From NCBI RefSeq assembly GCF_023634845.1, contig NZ_JAMLJL010000011.1, forward strand, positions 62,001 to 126,000: DNA of 64,000 bases. Direction: 5' to 3'. The position numbers and the translations under genes were made by a program. The notes under the pieces were generated by a model that was given only the letters and a program-made list of their open reading frames with translations, ran no database searches and had not been told where the DNA came from. Positions 8,609 to 17,400 of the stretch are shown piece after piece; within the stretch, counting starts at the first letter, position 1; each line of letters begins with the position of its first letter. The stretch is from Flavobacterium amniphilum (GTDB lineage: Bacteria > Bacteroidota > Bacteroidia > Flavobacteriales > Flavobacteriaceae).

Positions 8609-9161
8609 TACTCCAATTAGTACAGAAAATAGTCATGCCTCCCATGCAATTATTAGTGCCCATAATTAGACCTGCATTAAATAAGGTGTGAGCATACTTT
8701 ATGGTTTCCAATTCATTTTCAGGATAGATTTTTCCTTTCTTCTCCTTATTGAATTTCTTTGCGATTTTGGCTATGTCTTTTTCGATGGAAAACTTCTTTA
8801 GATCTTCAAGAGAATATTGATGTGGATTAACTCTTTCAATAGCTTTTGGATTTGAAAACTCAAAATATCGGTCTTTTTTGTTTAGTGCAAAATCAAAAGC
8901 TGTTTGTATTTGCTCTCCTGTGTAATCGGTGAGTTTTAACTCGCGCATTAGGGCGGAGATTAAATCAGGTGATTCCAGGCAAACCTCTTTTATGGTGTTT
9001 TGATTGAGGTCTTTGTAAGTAATCACCAAAAATGAAGGTGCGGTTGAATTGCAAGTGTTCAGTGCTTTCTTGTAATTTTCGTATAAAACGTTATCTCCAA
9101 TGTTTTGTCCGAAGGAAATCATTGGAGATAATATGATTAGTATGAAAAGTAGGTGTTTCAT
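8601..9161 (-). CDS. Secreted protein of unknown function
   Basis: A 186-residue protein with a clear signal peptide (MKHLLFILIILSPMISFGQN). The mature part has several cysteines: one near residue 38, one in a CLESPDLI stretch, and two near the end (NNCMGGMTIFC), which could form disulfides outside the cytoplasm. I do not recognise the fold. It begins only 9 bp after polA on the same strand and overlaps the next gene by 8 bp, so the three appear co-transcribed, although the pairing with polA may be incidental. Confidence 0.65.
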   Translation of the reverse strand: MKHLLFILIILSPMISFGQNIGDNVLYENYKKALNTCNSTAPSFLVITYKDLNQNTIKEVCLESPDLISALMRELKLTDYTGEQIQTAFDFALNKKDRYFEFSNPKAIERVNPHQYSLEDLKKFSIEKDIAKIAKKFNKEKKGKIYPENELETIKYAHTLFNAGLIMGTNNCMGGMTIFCTNWSNE

Positions 9162-9170
9162 GAATTAAAA

Positions 9171-12017
9171 TCAATGTGCTTCAAGCCAGTCTCTTCCCAG
9201 TCCGACTTCCACTTCAAGGGGAACGGCCATTTTGAAGGCGTTCTCCATTTCATGTTTGATCATGGATTTGATTTTTTCCAGTTCCGAGTTGTGGACATCG
9301 AACACCAATTCATCATGTACCTGTAACAACATCTTAGACTGCCAGTTTTCTGCTTTCAGTTTTTTATGGATGTTGATCATGGCTATTTTGATGATATCGG
9401 CGGCGCTTCCCTGGATAGGAGCGTTCACGGCATTACGTTCGGCACCACCGCGTACAATGGCGTTTGCTGAATTAATGTCTTTTAAATATCGTCTTCTTCC
9501 CGAAATGGTTTCCACATAACCGTTGTCACGGGCGAAATCCACTTGGTTTGCCATGTAAGATTTCAGTTTCGGGTAGGTTTTGTAGTAAGCATCAATCAGG
9601 TCGGCGCTTTCTTTTCTGGATAAATTCGTCTGGTTTGACAATCCAAAGGCAGAAACCCCGTATATAATTCCGAAGTTAACCGTTTTAGCATTGCTTCGCT
9701 GTTCTTTTGTTACTTCTTCCAAGGCTACGTTGAATACTTTGGCAGCGGTACTTCTGTGGATGTCCTCATTATTTTGGAAAGCGGCAATCATATTTTCTTC
9801 TCCACTTAAAGCGGCGATGATGCGCAATTCAATTTGTGAGTAATCGGCAGAGAGTAAGGTGTGGTTTTCATCACGGGCGATGAAAGCCTTTCTGATCTGG
9901 CGGCCTCTTTCGGTGCGGATAGGAATGTTTTGTAAGTTCGGGTTGTTCGAACTCAAACGTCCGGTAGCGGCAACGGTTTGCATATAATCAGTATGTACGC
10001 GTTGGGTCTTGCTGTCTACCTGTGTTGGCAATGCATCCACATAGGTACTTTTCAGTTTTACCAGTTGGCGCCATTCCAGAATATCTTTTACAATCTGGTG
10101 GTCATTGGCTAAGTAACTCAATACCTCTTCGCCGGTAGCGTATTGACCCGTTTTGGTCTTCTTTTGTTTGGCACCGCCAATCTTTAATTTATCGAATAAA
10201 ATATCGCCTAACTGTTTTGGAGAAGCCAGGTTGAATTTCTCTCCTGCTTCTTCGTATATTTTGTTTTCAAAAGCGTCTATTTCTATTTGCATATCGGCAG
10301 ACATTGCTTTGAGGAAGTTTTCATCCAGGTTGATGCCTTCGCGTTCCATATCGGCGAGCACCTGTACCAAAGGAATTTCGATTTCATCGAATAGTTTTTT
10401 GGTGCCTACTTTCTCCAGGATAGGCTGGAAATGTTCTTTCAGCTGTAGGGTTACATCGGCATCTTCGGTGGCGTATTCTTTGATGTCTTCAAGTGCAACG
10501 TCACGCATTGATAATTGGTTTTTGCCTTTCTTACCAATTAGGGATTCGATGGATTTCGGGGAATACTTTAAGTACGTTTCCGATAATACGTCCATGTTGT
10601 GGCGCATATCAGGATTGATTAAGTAGTGGGCGATCATGGTATCGAATAAATTTCCTTTGACTTCAATACCGTAATTAGCCAATACCTTTAAATCGTATTT
10701 CATGTTCTGGCCGATTTTCTCAATGGCTTCATTTTCGAAGAACGGACGGAATTTATCTACTAAAGCCTGGGTTTCTTCCTGGTTTTCCGGACACGGAACG
10801 TAGAAGCCTTTACCTTTTTCGTAGGAGAATGACATTCCTACCAGTTCAGCATTCAAGGCATCGATACCGGTTGTTTCGGTGTCAAAACATACCGAAGGCT
10901 GATTCATTAAGTTCTGAATCAATAGTTTTACCGGTAAGTCACCCTGTACAATCTGATACAAATGCGTTGTGTTCTCGAGAGTGGCATAGCCTGAATGTGG
11001 TACGGGCGTATCGTTTTCTTCGTCAGAGAAACCGAACAGGTCGAATTGGTTTTCGTTTTTCGGGGTGGATTTTTTAGCAGACTTAGTTGCTTCGCCATTA
11101 CCGTTACCGTCTATTTCATTGTAATCTTTACCCGATCCGAATAATTTGTCGAATTGTGTTTTAAGTTGGCGGAATTCCAGTTCCTGGAAAATAGCATCTG
11201 TTTTCTCCACATCCGGTTTAGACAGTTCGAAATCTTCGGCGTCGAAAGTTACCGGACAGTCGAGTAGGATAGTGGCTAATTTCTTGGATAGTAACCCTTG
11301 TTCTTTATTCGCTTCAATTTTATCTTTAATGGCACCTTTCAGTTGGTGTGTATTATCCAATAAGTTTTCGATAGAACCGTATTCAGCTAAGAATTTCTTG
11401 GCTGTTTTTTCCCCTACGCCCGGTAGTCCCGGAATATTATCCACTGCATCCCCCATCATAGCGAGGAAGTCGATAACCTGTAACGGATCCTGTATTTCGA
11501 ACTTGGCTTTTACTTCTTCCACGCCCCAGATTTCGATATCATTTCCTAATCGGGCTGGGCGGTACATGAAGATATTTTCGGAGACTAATTGTCCGAAATC
11601 CTTATCAGGAGTTACCATGAAAACCTGATAGCCTTCTTTTTCGGCCTGTTTTGATAAAGTTCCGATTAAGTCATCGGCTTCAAACCCTGATTTTTCAATA
11701 ATGGGGATATGCATGGCTCTCAGGAAATCCTGAATATACGGAACGGCTATTTTGATGGCTTCCGGAGTTGCGTCGCGGTTAGCTTTATATTCGGTATACA
11801 TTTCCAGTCGGTAGTCACTTCCGCCTTTGTCAAAAGCAACGGCCAGATGATTCGGTTTTTCCCTGCGGATAATATCGATCAAAGAGTTCATGAATCCCAG
11901 GATGGCTGAGGTGTCCATTCCTTTGGAGTTAATTCTCGGGTTTTTGATAAAGGCGTAATATCCCCTGAAGATTAAGGCGTATGCATCGAGCAGGAAAAGG
12001 CGTTTTTGTTCTGACAT
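9171..12017 (-). CDS. polA: DNA polymerase I
   Basis: A 948-residue family A DNA polymerase that fills repair gaps and removes Okazaki primers. I chose the ATG at 12017 (MSEQKRLFLLDAYALIFRGY). The N-terminal 5'-3' exonuclease spans about 1-290 (helix-hairpin-helix GLPGVGEKTAKKFL). The 3'-5' proofreading domain is about 350-540 and keeps its DTET motif near 379, so it looks active, unlike the degenerate domain of some bacterial PolA. The polymerase domain follows: motif A DYSQIELRIIAALSG near 725, PIQGSAADIIK near 869 and motif C QVHDELVFDV near 902. The length matches the family. A promoter -7 box lies 23 bp upstream of the start codon. Confidence 0.97.
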   Translation of the reverse strand: MSEQKRLFLLDAYALIFRGYYAFIKNPRINSKGMDTSAILGFMNSLIDIIRREKPNHLAVAFDKGGSDYRLEMYTEYKANRDATPEAIKIAVPYIQDFLRAMHIPIIEKSGFEADDLIGTLSKQAEKEGYQVFMVTPDKDFGQLVSENIFMYRPARLGNDIEIWGVEEVKAKFEIQDPLQVIDFLAMMGDAVDNIPGLPGVGEKTAKKFLAEYGSIENLLDNTHQLKGAIKDKIEANKEQGLLSKKLATILLDCPVTFDAEDFELSKPDVEKTDAIFQELEFRQLKTQFDKLFGSGKDYNEIDGNGNGEATKSAKKSTPKNENQFDLFGFSDEENDTPVPHSGYATLENTTHLYQIVQGDLPVKLLIQNLMNQPSVCFDTETTGIDALNAELVGMSFSYEKGKGFYVPCPENQEETQALVDKFRPFFENEAIEKIGQNMKYDLKVLANYGIEVKGNLFDTMIAHYLINPDMRHNMDVLSETYLKYSPKSIESLIGKKGKNQLSMRDVALEDIKEYATEDADVTLQLKEHFQPILEKVGTKKLFDEIEIPLVQVLADMEREGINLDENFLKAMSADMQIEIDAFENKIYEEAGEKFNLASPKQLGDILFDKLKIGGAKQKKTKTGQYATGEEVLSYLANDHQIVKDILEWRQLVKLKSTYVDALPTQVDSKTQRVHTDYMQTVAATGRLSSNNPNLQNIPIRTERGRQIRKAFIARDENHTLLSADYSQIELRIIAALSGEENMIAAFQNNEDIHRSTAAKVFNVALEEVTKEQRSNAKTVNFGIIYGVSAFGLSNQTNLSRKESADLIDAYYKTYPKLKSYMANQVDFARDNGYVETISGRRRYLKDINSANAIVRGGAERNAVNAPIQGSAADIIKIAMINIHKKLKAENWQSKMLLQVHDELVFDVHNSELEKIKSMIKHEMENAFKMAVPLEVEVGLGRDWLEAH

Positions 12018-12039
12018 GACTGAAAATTTGTAAAGAATC

Positions 12040-12047
12040 CAAAAGTA
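12040..12047 (-). promoter_or_regulatory. Candidate polA promoter -7 box
   Basis: The minus strand reads TACTTTTG, a full match to TAnnTTTG, 23 bp upstream of the polA ATG. No TTG was found at the usual distance upstream, so the -33 element is weak. A 13-bp palindromic ACAAAACTTTTGT overlaps its upstream side. Confidence 0.45.
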
Positions 12048-12059
12048 CAAAACTTTTGT

Positions 12060-12240
12060 GAAGTTGGTTAGGGTTTGTTGTTAGTAGTTTATGGTTTGTA
12101 GTTTGTTATTTATTGTTTGTGGTTTGTGGTTGCTTTTTCTCTATTCCCGTGTTGATTTGTTTAATGGTGTATAAGGCTTTTTCGTGCTGCAACAGTGCTA
12201 CAACAGTGCTACAACAGTGCTATATCTACGCTATATCCAT
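12060..12240. repeat. Non-coding gap with G/T-rich tract and five phased 11-bp repeats
   Basis: The space between polA and the next gene (12018-12414, about 400 bp) holds no convincing gene. First comes a strand-biased tract rich in GTTTGT (12065-12132). Then five consecutive 11-bp units follow at 12185-12239: TGCTGCAACAG, TGCTACAACAG, TGCTACAACAG, TGCTATATCTA, CGCTATATCCA. Since 11 is not a multiple of three the repeat is not coding, but it is close to one helical turn. The rest is plain AT-rich sequence. Confidence 0.75.
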
Positions 12241-12414
12241 TACTTGGATTGTAGAATTACGGGATTTAAAGATTACAAGGTTTGCGAATAAACTGATGGG
12301 GTATTTAACTGTAAATTTTAACAAAGAGGAAGTGATGTTGTAAGTTATAAATTATTAAATTTATGTATTGATTTGAAAGTCAGTTCGTTATTTGAAATTT
12401 TTAATTTATTGGAC

Positions 12415-13905
12415 ATGAAAAAAATACCACCGCAAAGAAAGGTTATGTTAACCTGCTTGTTGTTTTTTATGCTGATAACAAGTACTATGTCTGGACAGGT
12501 CGGGATAGGGACAGTTACCCCCGACGCAAGCTCTGTATTAGATGTCGTATCGACAACTAAAGGAATGTTAACACCAAGAATGACTACTGCACAGCGAACC
12601 GCCATATTAAATGCTGCGAACGGTTTGCTTGTGTATGACACCGATTTAAAGTCTTTTTATCACTATGACACCGTTTCGGCGGGCTGGATAAAAGTCAGTT
12701 CTGCAACTGACGGAAGGCTGAAATACAAAATTGTTAAATCTACTGATGTCCTTGCGACAGTGCTGGCTGCTGAACTGGCAGCAGGAGGCGGTACCAAATA
12801 TCTTTTGGATACCGGGACACTCTATGAAATCAACGGGACTGTCAATCTGAATTTACCCATAGAATTGAACAATGCCTATCTCAACGGGCAGGATTCGGGG
12901 GAAGATAAATTAATAAGAACTTCGGGAGATCTTTTTACCGGTACGACCGGAGGCACTTTGCGTGTGCTTACCCTTTCGGCCCCTTCGGGCAATGTTTTCA
13001 ATATAGACGGTGGCGGGACAGCCAGTATGGTATTCCGGGATTGCATTGTGACGGGTTCGTCTGCGGTGGGATCCGTAAAGAATTTTGCCCTGTTTTTTGT
13101 GAGTATTGTCCAGTATATTGGGAATACCAACGGTGTAACATATGAAAACATCAGTAAGCTGTTAATCAGTAACGCAGGATGGTTTGGTAACAATTCTGGG
13201 ACCTACGAGAAATTAACAGGGACATTTGCTTTAGTGACCAAGCAGGGAGGTTTCAGTGAGGTGGTTGGGGCAAATACTGGTTTTGATGTTTCTGCGAACC
13301 CGACCATAACCGGTGATGCCGTGATGGAAGCTACAGTTTTTACCGGAACGCTTACAACGGGTAAATATGTTAATGCTTATACAGTAGGTACCTATACCGG
13401 GTATAATTTTAATAATAACTGGAGTGTGCGCTGTCCCGGGATTCCTACAGAAATTGACGCTTCCGCAGTTGGTGATTTTGCGGTTGATTATGCAGTGGGC
13501 AGCGGGGCGAGTACGACATTTAATAATTCCAATCCCAGTAATATAATTAAAGTGCAGGGCGTTTCCACATCCTCTAATTTATTCCGGTTTTCCACAGATG
13601 GCGGTGTGAGCAACCGGTTGAAATACTTAGGTAAAAAGAAGCGTATTTTCCAGGTGACCGGTTCCATCTCTTTTCAGGTTGCCGGGGTGGGGACTTATAT
13701 TATTTACATAGCCAAAAACGGTACCGTTATTTCCCAATATAAGATTTACGGTAGGGGACTGGCTGCCAATGATATTCTGGTATTGCCTTTGGGTGCAACG
13801 GTTGAGTTAGTGACCAATGATTATGTTGAAGTTTATGCCCAGCGTTATGCCGGAGGGAACAATGATGCGATTATAACACCGAATATGACATTAATAGTAA
13901 AATGA
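12415..13905 (+). CDS. Secreted surface protein with tail-fibre-like N-terminal repeat
   Basis: A 496-residue exported protein. I chose the ATG at 12415 (MKKIPPQRKVMLTCLLFF), giving a signal peptide ending near STMSGQ. After it comes QVGIGTVTPDASSVLDVVST followed by KGMLTPRMTTAQRTAI and NGLLVYDTDLKSFYHYD. This module is very common in surface proteins of Flavobacteriaceae and resembles the start of phage-tail-fibre-like adhesins. The remainder is rich in Gly, Thr, Ser and Asn, has few charges and looks like beta-structure; the last about 120 residues form a compact beta-rich domain. There is no T9SS sorting domain. A terminator follows at 13928-13955. The role (adhesion or surface coat) is inferred from composition only. 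Confidence 0.75.
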   Translation: MKKIPPQRKVMLTCLLFFMLITSTMSGQVGIGTVTPDASSVLDVVSTTKGMLTPRMTTAQRTAILNAANGLLVYDTDLKSFYHYDTVSAGWIKVSSATDGRLKYKIVKSTDVLATVLAAELAAGGGTKYLLDTGTLYEINGTVNLNLPIELNNAYLNGQDSGEDKLIRTSGDLFTGTTGGTLRVLTLSAPSGNVFNIDGGGTASMVFRDCIVTGSSAVGSVKNFALFFVSIVQYIGNTNGVTYENISKLLISNAGWFGNNSGTYEKLTGTFALVTKQGGFSEVVGANTGFDVSANPTITGDAVMEATVFTGTLTTGKYVNAYTVGTYTGYNFNNNWSVRCPGIPTEIDASAVGDFAVDYAVGSGASTTFNNSNPSNIIKVQGVSTSSNLFRFSTDGGVSNRLKYLGKKKRIFQVTGSISFQVAGVGTYIIYIAKNGTVISQYKIYGRGLAANDILVLPLGATVELVTNDYVEVYAQRYAGGNNDAIITPNMTLIVK

Positions 13906-13927
13906 TTACTTTTTTGTCCCGCTTAAG

Positions 13928-13955
13928 ACCACATTCCACCGGGGTGTGGTTTTTT
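13928..13955 (+). terminator. Terminator after the tail-fibre-like gene
   Basis: ACCACA (13928-13933) pairs with TGTGGT (13945-13950), with some additional CC/GG pairing inside, followed by a run of T. It lies 22 bp past the stop at 13905. Confidence 0.75.
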
Positions 13956-13992
13956 GCGTTTTGCCTTTTATTCATAGTTTAGTTTTTGAGCA

Positions 13993-14029
13993 ATAAAAAG
14001 CCCGGTGCCATGCAATTGTACCGGGCTTA
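13993..14029 (-). terminator. Terminator after the FISUMP/GEVED gene
   Basis: AAGCCCGGT (13999-14007) pairs with ACCGGGCTT (14020-14028); on the minus strand the stem is followed by TTTTT. It ends the gene that stops at 14080. Confidence 0.85.
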
Positions 14030-14079
14030 TGGCTTTTACACAGTAAGTAGGTAAAAGCAGGTGTAAAAATGGACTTTAC

Positions 14080-15543
14080 TTAGTTTTTGATTATGCTGCG
14101 GGTTGCCTGGTTACCGTTTTTAAAGTTGATTTTGACAAAGTAGATGCCGTTAGGGTAACCTGACAGATTGATTTGTTTTTCTTTAGTTTCGGCGATTAGC
14201 TGGCCCAGACTATTGTATATACTGACTGTGTTTATTATTTCAGTAGTTTCGATGTTCGCCCAATTGTTTGTTGGTACAGGATATATATTAAAAGCTGTTG
14301 CATTGAAATCATCATTACCGAGATTTTCCTGAATATTGATTGTATAATCTTCCACTTGTCCGTAGTAGGCATTCAGGCATGCATCGAATTCCCCTTCTTC
14401 ATAGACATTCCATTGGTCTTTGATGATTCTCATTCTGGTTGTTCCGATTGTAGCATTAGCAGGTATTTCGATTGTTATTGCAGCTTCGACCGCATCAGTG
14501 CCTGTTGAAGGCATCAAGCTTGTGTGGTAATATTCGGTTGCCATGTCGAAAGTACCGTCATTATTCCAGTCCAAAAATGCCCTGATGTCATGTTCGAATT
14601 GTCCTGCCGTATTTCCTTTTACCGTCAATGTGTACGTATTTCCGCGCTGGACATTGCCAATAATCTGTGTGAAATCTTCGTACGCAGCCGTACCGTTTAC
14701 CGATTCAGAAGTGATGTTGCTGATATCTGCAAAATTCACTAAAGTAAGCGGTTCCACATCATGGTCGACCGATACGGTGCAGTAGGATACCGGAGGGATG
14801 GTTTTCATGCAACGGAGAGATGCACCCTGCTTGCGGAAAGTACCGGCTGACGGATTTGCAATGGCATTGCTGTAGTATAAATGCTTGACATAATTGGGAT
14901 TAGTGTTGCTTGTGGTTTTACTCCAGTAATAACCTCTTTGGCCCACAAATGAGTAGTTTCCCGTTGCATTTCTGGTACCACCTACCGTTAATTTCAGATT
15001 GCTGGCAAAAGCTTTGGCTACATTAGTTATTTCTTCATCAGTAATTAGCTTTTCCCAGTTTGCTTCGGTGGGAGTTGTCCAGTTTACTCCAAGTAATTTA
15101 CAGGGGTCACATCCATTTTCGGCGGTTGCCGCAGCTGGTGTTGCCGCTTCCCAAGTATCAGACTGCAGGCTGCCAGACCACCAATCACCATAAAAGTCAT
15201 GAGATCCTCCATTCAAACCAAATGGATTATTTGGATTCAATGAAGCAGAGGCGAGAGAAGAAGTCCTGTTTTGGTGTCCGTCGTCCCAGCGTCCCCACTG
15301 AAAACAGTCTCCATATGAATTTTCGTCAGTAGCTGCAATGGCTACATTTGAACTGCCCAGGTTTTGTTGAAGCCATACATTTCCGTCTTTCGCCCTTACT
15401 GTTGTGTATGTTACTGTCGTACCTTTGTAGTTAAAAGTTACCGAGCCTAAATCGCCCGGGTTGTTTCCGGGATCATTGGTGGTTTGTGCCTGTGAATGGC
15501 CATGTATCAGTAACATCGCCAGGAACGCATATTTTTTCATCAT
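14080..15543 (-). CDS. T9SS-secreted protein with FISUMP and GEVED domains
   Basis: A 487-residue exported protein. The signal peptide is MMKKYAFLAMLLIHGHSQAQ. Residues about 30-250 form a FISUMP domain (Fibrobacter succinogenes major paralogous domain): VRAKDGNVWLQQNLGSS, FQWGRWDDGHQ, GVNWTTPTEANWEKL, GYYWSKT and SLRCMKT. Residues about 320-405 are a GEVED-type domain (FLDWNNDGTFD, TIGTTRMRI, YGQVEDYTI). The last 75 residues are a type A T9SS sorting domain (FNIYPVPTNN, VSIYNSLGQLIAE, GIYFVKI, ending SIIKN), which directs export across the outer membrane and usually surface anchoring. The ligand is unknown. A -7 box at 15566-15573 and a terminator at 13993-14029 suggest a single-gene transcript. 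Confidence 0.88.
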   Translation of the reverse strand: MMKKYAFLAMLLIHGHSQAQTTNDPGNNPGDLGSVTFNYKGTTVTYTTVRAKDGNVWLQQNLGSSNVAIAATDENSYGDCFQWGRWDDGHQNRTSSLASASLNPNNPFGLNGGSHDFYGDWWSGSLQSDTWEAATPAAATAENGCDPCKLLGVNWTTPTEANWEKLITDEEITNVAKAFASNLKLTVGGTRNATGNYSFVGQRGYYWSKTTSNTNPNYVKHLYYSNAIANPSAGTFRKQGASLRCMKTIPPVSYCTVSVDHDVEPLTLVNFADISNITSESVNGTAAYEDFTQIIGNVQRGNTYTLTVKGNTAGQFEHDIRAFLDWNNDGTFDMATEYYHTSLMPSTGTDAVEAAITIEIPANATIGTTRMRIIKDQWNVYEEGEFDACLNAYYGQVEDYTINIQENLGNDDFNATAFNIYPVPTNNWANIETTEIINTVSIYNSLGQLIAETKEKQINLSGYPNGIYFVKINFKNGNQATRSIIKN

Positions 15544-15565
15544 AGAATGTATAATTTTAGAACAG

Positions 15566-15573
15566 CAAAACTA
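15566..15573 (-). promoter_or_regulatory. Candidate promoter -7 box of the FISUMP/GEVED gene
   Basis: The minus strand reads TAGTTTTG, a full TAnnTTTG match, 23 bp upstream of the ATG at 15543. The -33 region is A/T-rich with no clear TTG. The rest of the 272-bp divergent space up to 15815 shows no other clear element. Confidence 0.45.
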
Positions 15574-15815
15574 GTTTATTTAGACTAAATAAAAATAATT
15601 TAGTATTCACTTTTGTTGAATTTTTATTTTTCCGGCAGTAAAAATTCAGAAGATTAAAAAAATGAATGTTCTTATTTCGAATGTGCAAAATAGAAGAGAG
15701 AAATTCAGCCTTTTTTTGTTTTCAGAAGTTTGAAATAATCAAATAGTTAAATTTTGATTAACAAAAACCTATTGTGTTGAGTTTCTTTGTTATTTTGTGT
15801 AAAATTTTTTGAAAA

Positions 15816-17051
15816 ATGATGTTCCGTTTTCTCGTTATAGCTTTTATACTATTGCTTGTTGAGGTGTATTCCTATCAGGTAGTCAGAACTTTATTGAAAT
15901 CCAAGTGGTTTCTTTATGGGTATCAGGTGTTGAGTTTGATTGTATTTGTGTATATTTTTTACACGATTTTCAATTATGACCGTAAAGTAGGCCAGACCCA
16001 TAGAAGTTTATTTGCATTGGGATTGATGCTTACGATTTACCTTCCTAAGATTGTGATGACTGTTTTTATGTTTGGTGAGGATGTGGTGCGTTTAATTGCC
16101 GGTAGCATTAATTATTTCATAGAGTATGATAACAGTCCGGAATTTTTACCCTCGAGAAGGAAATTTGTGAGTCAGATAGCCTTAGGTTTAGCTTCTGTTC
16201 CCTTTTTATCATTGATTTACGGAATTACTGTTGGAAAATACAATTACAAAGTTATCAGGCAAAATATTTTCTTTCCTGATTTACCGGATTCTTTTGACGG
16301 TTTTACCATTACCCATATATCTGATATTCATTCGGGCAGTTTTGATAACCCGGACAAGATCAATTATGCGGTTGATCTGATCAATGAGCAAAACTCAGAT
16401 ATTTTATTGTTTACTGGTGATATTGTGAATGCCAAGGCAGAAGAGATGCATCCTTGGATTGATACCTTTAACCGTTTGACCAAGCCTTCTTTTGGGAAAT
16501 ATTCGATTTTGGGTAATCATGATTATGGTGCTTATCTGGAATGGGATTCGGAAGAAGCAAAGGCTAAGAATTTTGAAGAAATCAAAGATTTGCACCGTCA
16601 GATTGATTTTAAGTTATTGTTGAATGAGCATGTCAAGCTGAAAAAAGACGGACAGGAAATCTCGCTTGTAGGAGTTGAGAACTGGGGGAAGCATTTTGGT
16701 GAGATGGGAGATCTTGTAAAAGCATCAGAAGGGTTGACCGATAAAGATTTTAAAGTATTGATGAGTCATGACCCGAGCCATTGGGAAGAGAAGGTGCAGC
16801 ATGATGATAAGCATTTCCAGTTAACACTGAGCGGTCATACCCATGGTATGCAGTTTGGTATTGAAATTCCGGGTTATTTTAAGTGGAGTTTAGCGCAGTA
16901 TATGTACAAATGCTGGGCAGGATTGTATGAAAGTGCCGGACGTTATGTGTATGTGAACCGTGGTTTTGGATTTCATGCTTATCCGGGAAGAGTGGGTATT
17001 ATGCCTGAAATTACGGTTATTAGGTTAAAAAAAGGACAAAATATAGCGTAA
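15816..17051 (+). CDS. Membrane-anchored metallophosphoesterase
   Basis: A 411-residue protein. The first about 150 residues contain roughly four transmembrane helices (FLVIAFILLLVEVYSY, WFLYGYQVLSLIVFVYIFYT and two more). They are followed by a calcineurin-like phosphoesterase domain with all metal-site motifs: HISDIHSG near 168, LFTGDIVN near 197, ILGNHDYG near 233 and LSGHTHGMQFG near 338. This matches the YaeI/YkuE-like group, in which the catalytic domain faces away from the cytoplasm or sits at the membrane. Some relatives hydrolyse lipid-linked phosphates such as UDP-diacylglucosamine, but the substrate here cannot be read from sequence. The thioredoxin-like gene follows after 52 bp with its own -7 box. 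Confidence 0.9.
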   Translation: MMFRFLVIAFILLLVEVYSYQVVRTLLKSKWFLYGYQVLSLIVFVYIFYTIFNYDRKVGQTHRSLFALGLMLTIYLPKIVMTVFMFGEDVVRLIAGSINYFIEYDNSPEFLPSRRKFVSQIALGLASVPFLSLIYGITVGKYNYKVIRQNIFFPDLPDSFDGFTITHISDIHSGSFDNPDKINYAVDLINEQNSDILLFTGDIVNAKAEEMHPWIDTFNRLTKPSFGKYSILGNHDYGAYLEWDSEEAKAKNFEEIKDLHRQIDFKLLLNEHVKLKKDGQEISLVGVENWGKHFGEMGDLVKASEGLTDKDFKVLMSHDPSHWEEKVQHDDKHFQLTLSGHTHGMQFGIEIPGYFKWSLAQYMYKCWAGLYESAGRYVYVNRGFGFHAYPGRVGIMPEITVIRLKKGQNIA

Positions 17052-17065
17052 TTTAGTAAAAACAC

Positions 17066-17073
17066 TATATTTG
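17066..17073 (+). promoter_or_regulatory. Candidate promoter -7 box of the thioredoxin-like gene
   Basis: TATATTTG matches TAnnTTTG and lies 31 bp before the ATG at 17104. The upstream -33 region lacks a clear TTG. Confidence 0.45.
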
Positions 17074-17103
17074 TATAACAAAGTTTAATTAAAATAATAA
17101 ACT

Positions 17104-17400
17104 ATGTCAAAATTTGGAGAACTTATCAATGCCCAGGTCCCGGTTTTAATCGATTTTTATACCGATTGGAATGAATCTTCACAGTCGATGCATCCGGTAA
17201 TTAAAGATGTCGCCGCTGCATTGGGTGACAGGGCCAAAGTCATTAAGATTGATGTAGATAAAAACCAGGAATTAGCCGAAGCACTTCGTATTAAAGGCTT
17301 GCCTACATTGATGATTTACAAAGAAGGGCAGATGAAATGGCGTCAGTCAGGAGAATTAGATGCCAACACTCTGATTACTTTGGTTCAGGATCAGATTTAA
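17104..17400 (+). CDS. Thioredoxin-fold protein without active-site cysteines
   Basis: A 98-residue single-domain thioredoxin fold with no signal peptide, so probably cytoplasmic. Typical features remain: VLIDFYTDW before the active-site turn, VIKIDVDKN, the cis-proline segment KGLPTLMIYK and the C-terminal helix. Where thioredoxins have W-C-G-P-C-K, this protein reads W-N-E-S-S-Q, and it contains no cysteine anywhere. It therefore cannot do disulfide exchange. It may act as a binding or chaperone module, or as a partner of another protein. It converges on the polysaccharide deacetylase gene, with stop codons overlapping by 4 bp. Confidence 0.88.
   Translation: MSKFGELINAQVPVLIDFYTDWNESSQSMHPVIKDVAAALGDRAKVIKIDVDKNQELAEALRIKGLPTLMIYKEGQMKWRQSGELDANTLITLVQDQI

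Noticed and set aside
12113-12343. Possible 76-codon gene upstream of 12415
   Set aside because: It begins in the G/T-rich tract and runs across the non-coding 11-bp repeats; the product is low complexity with no family match.
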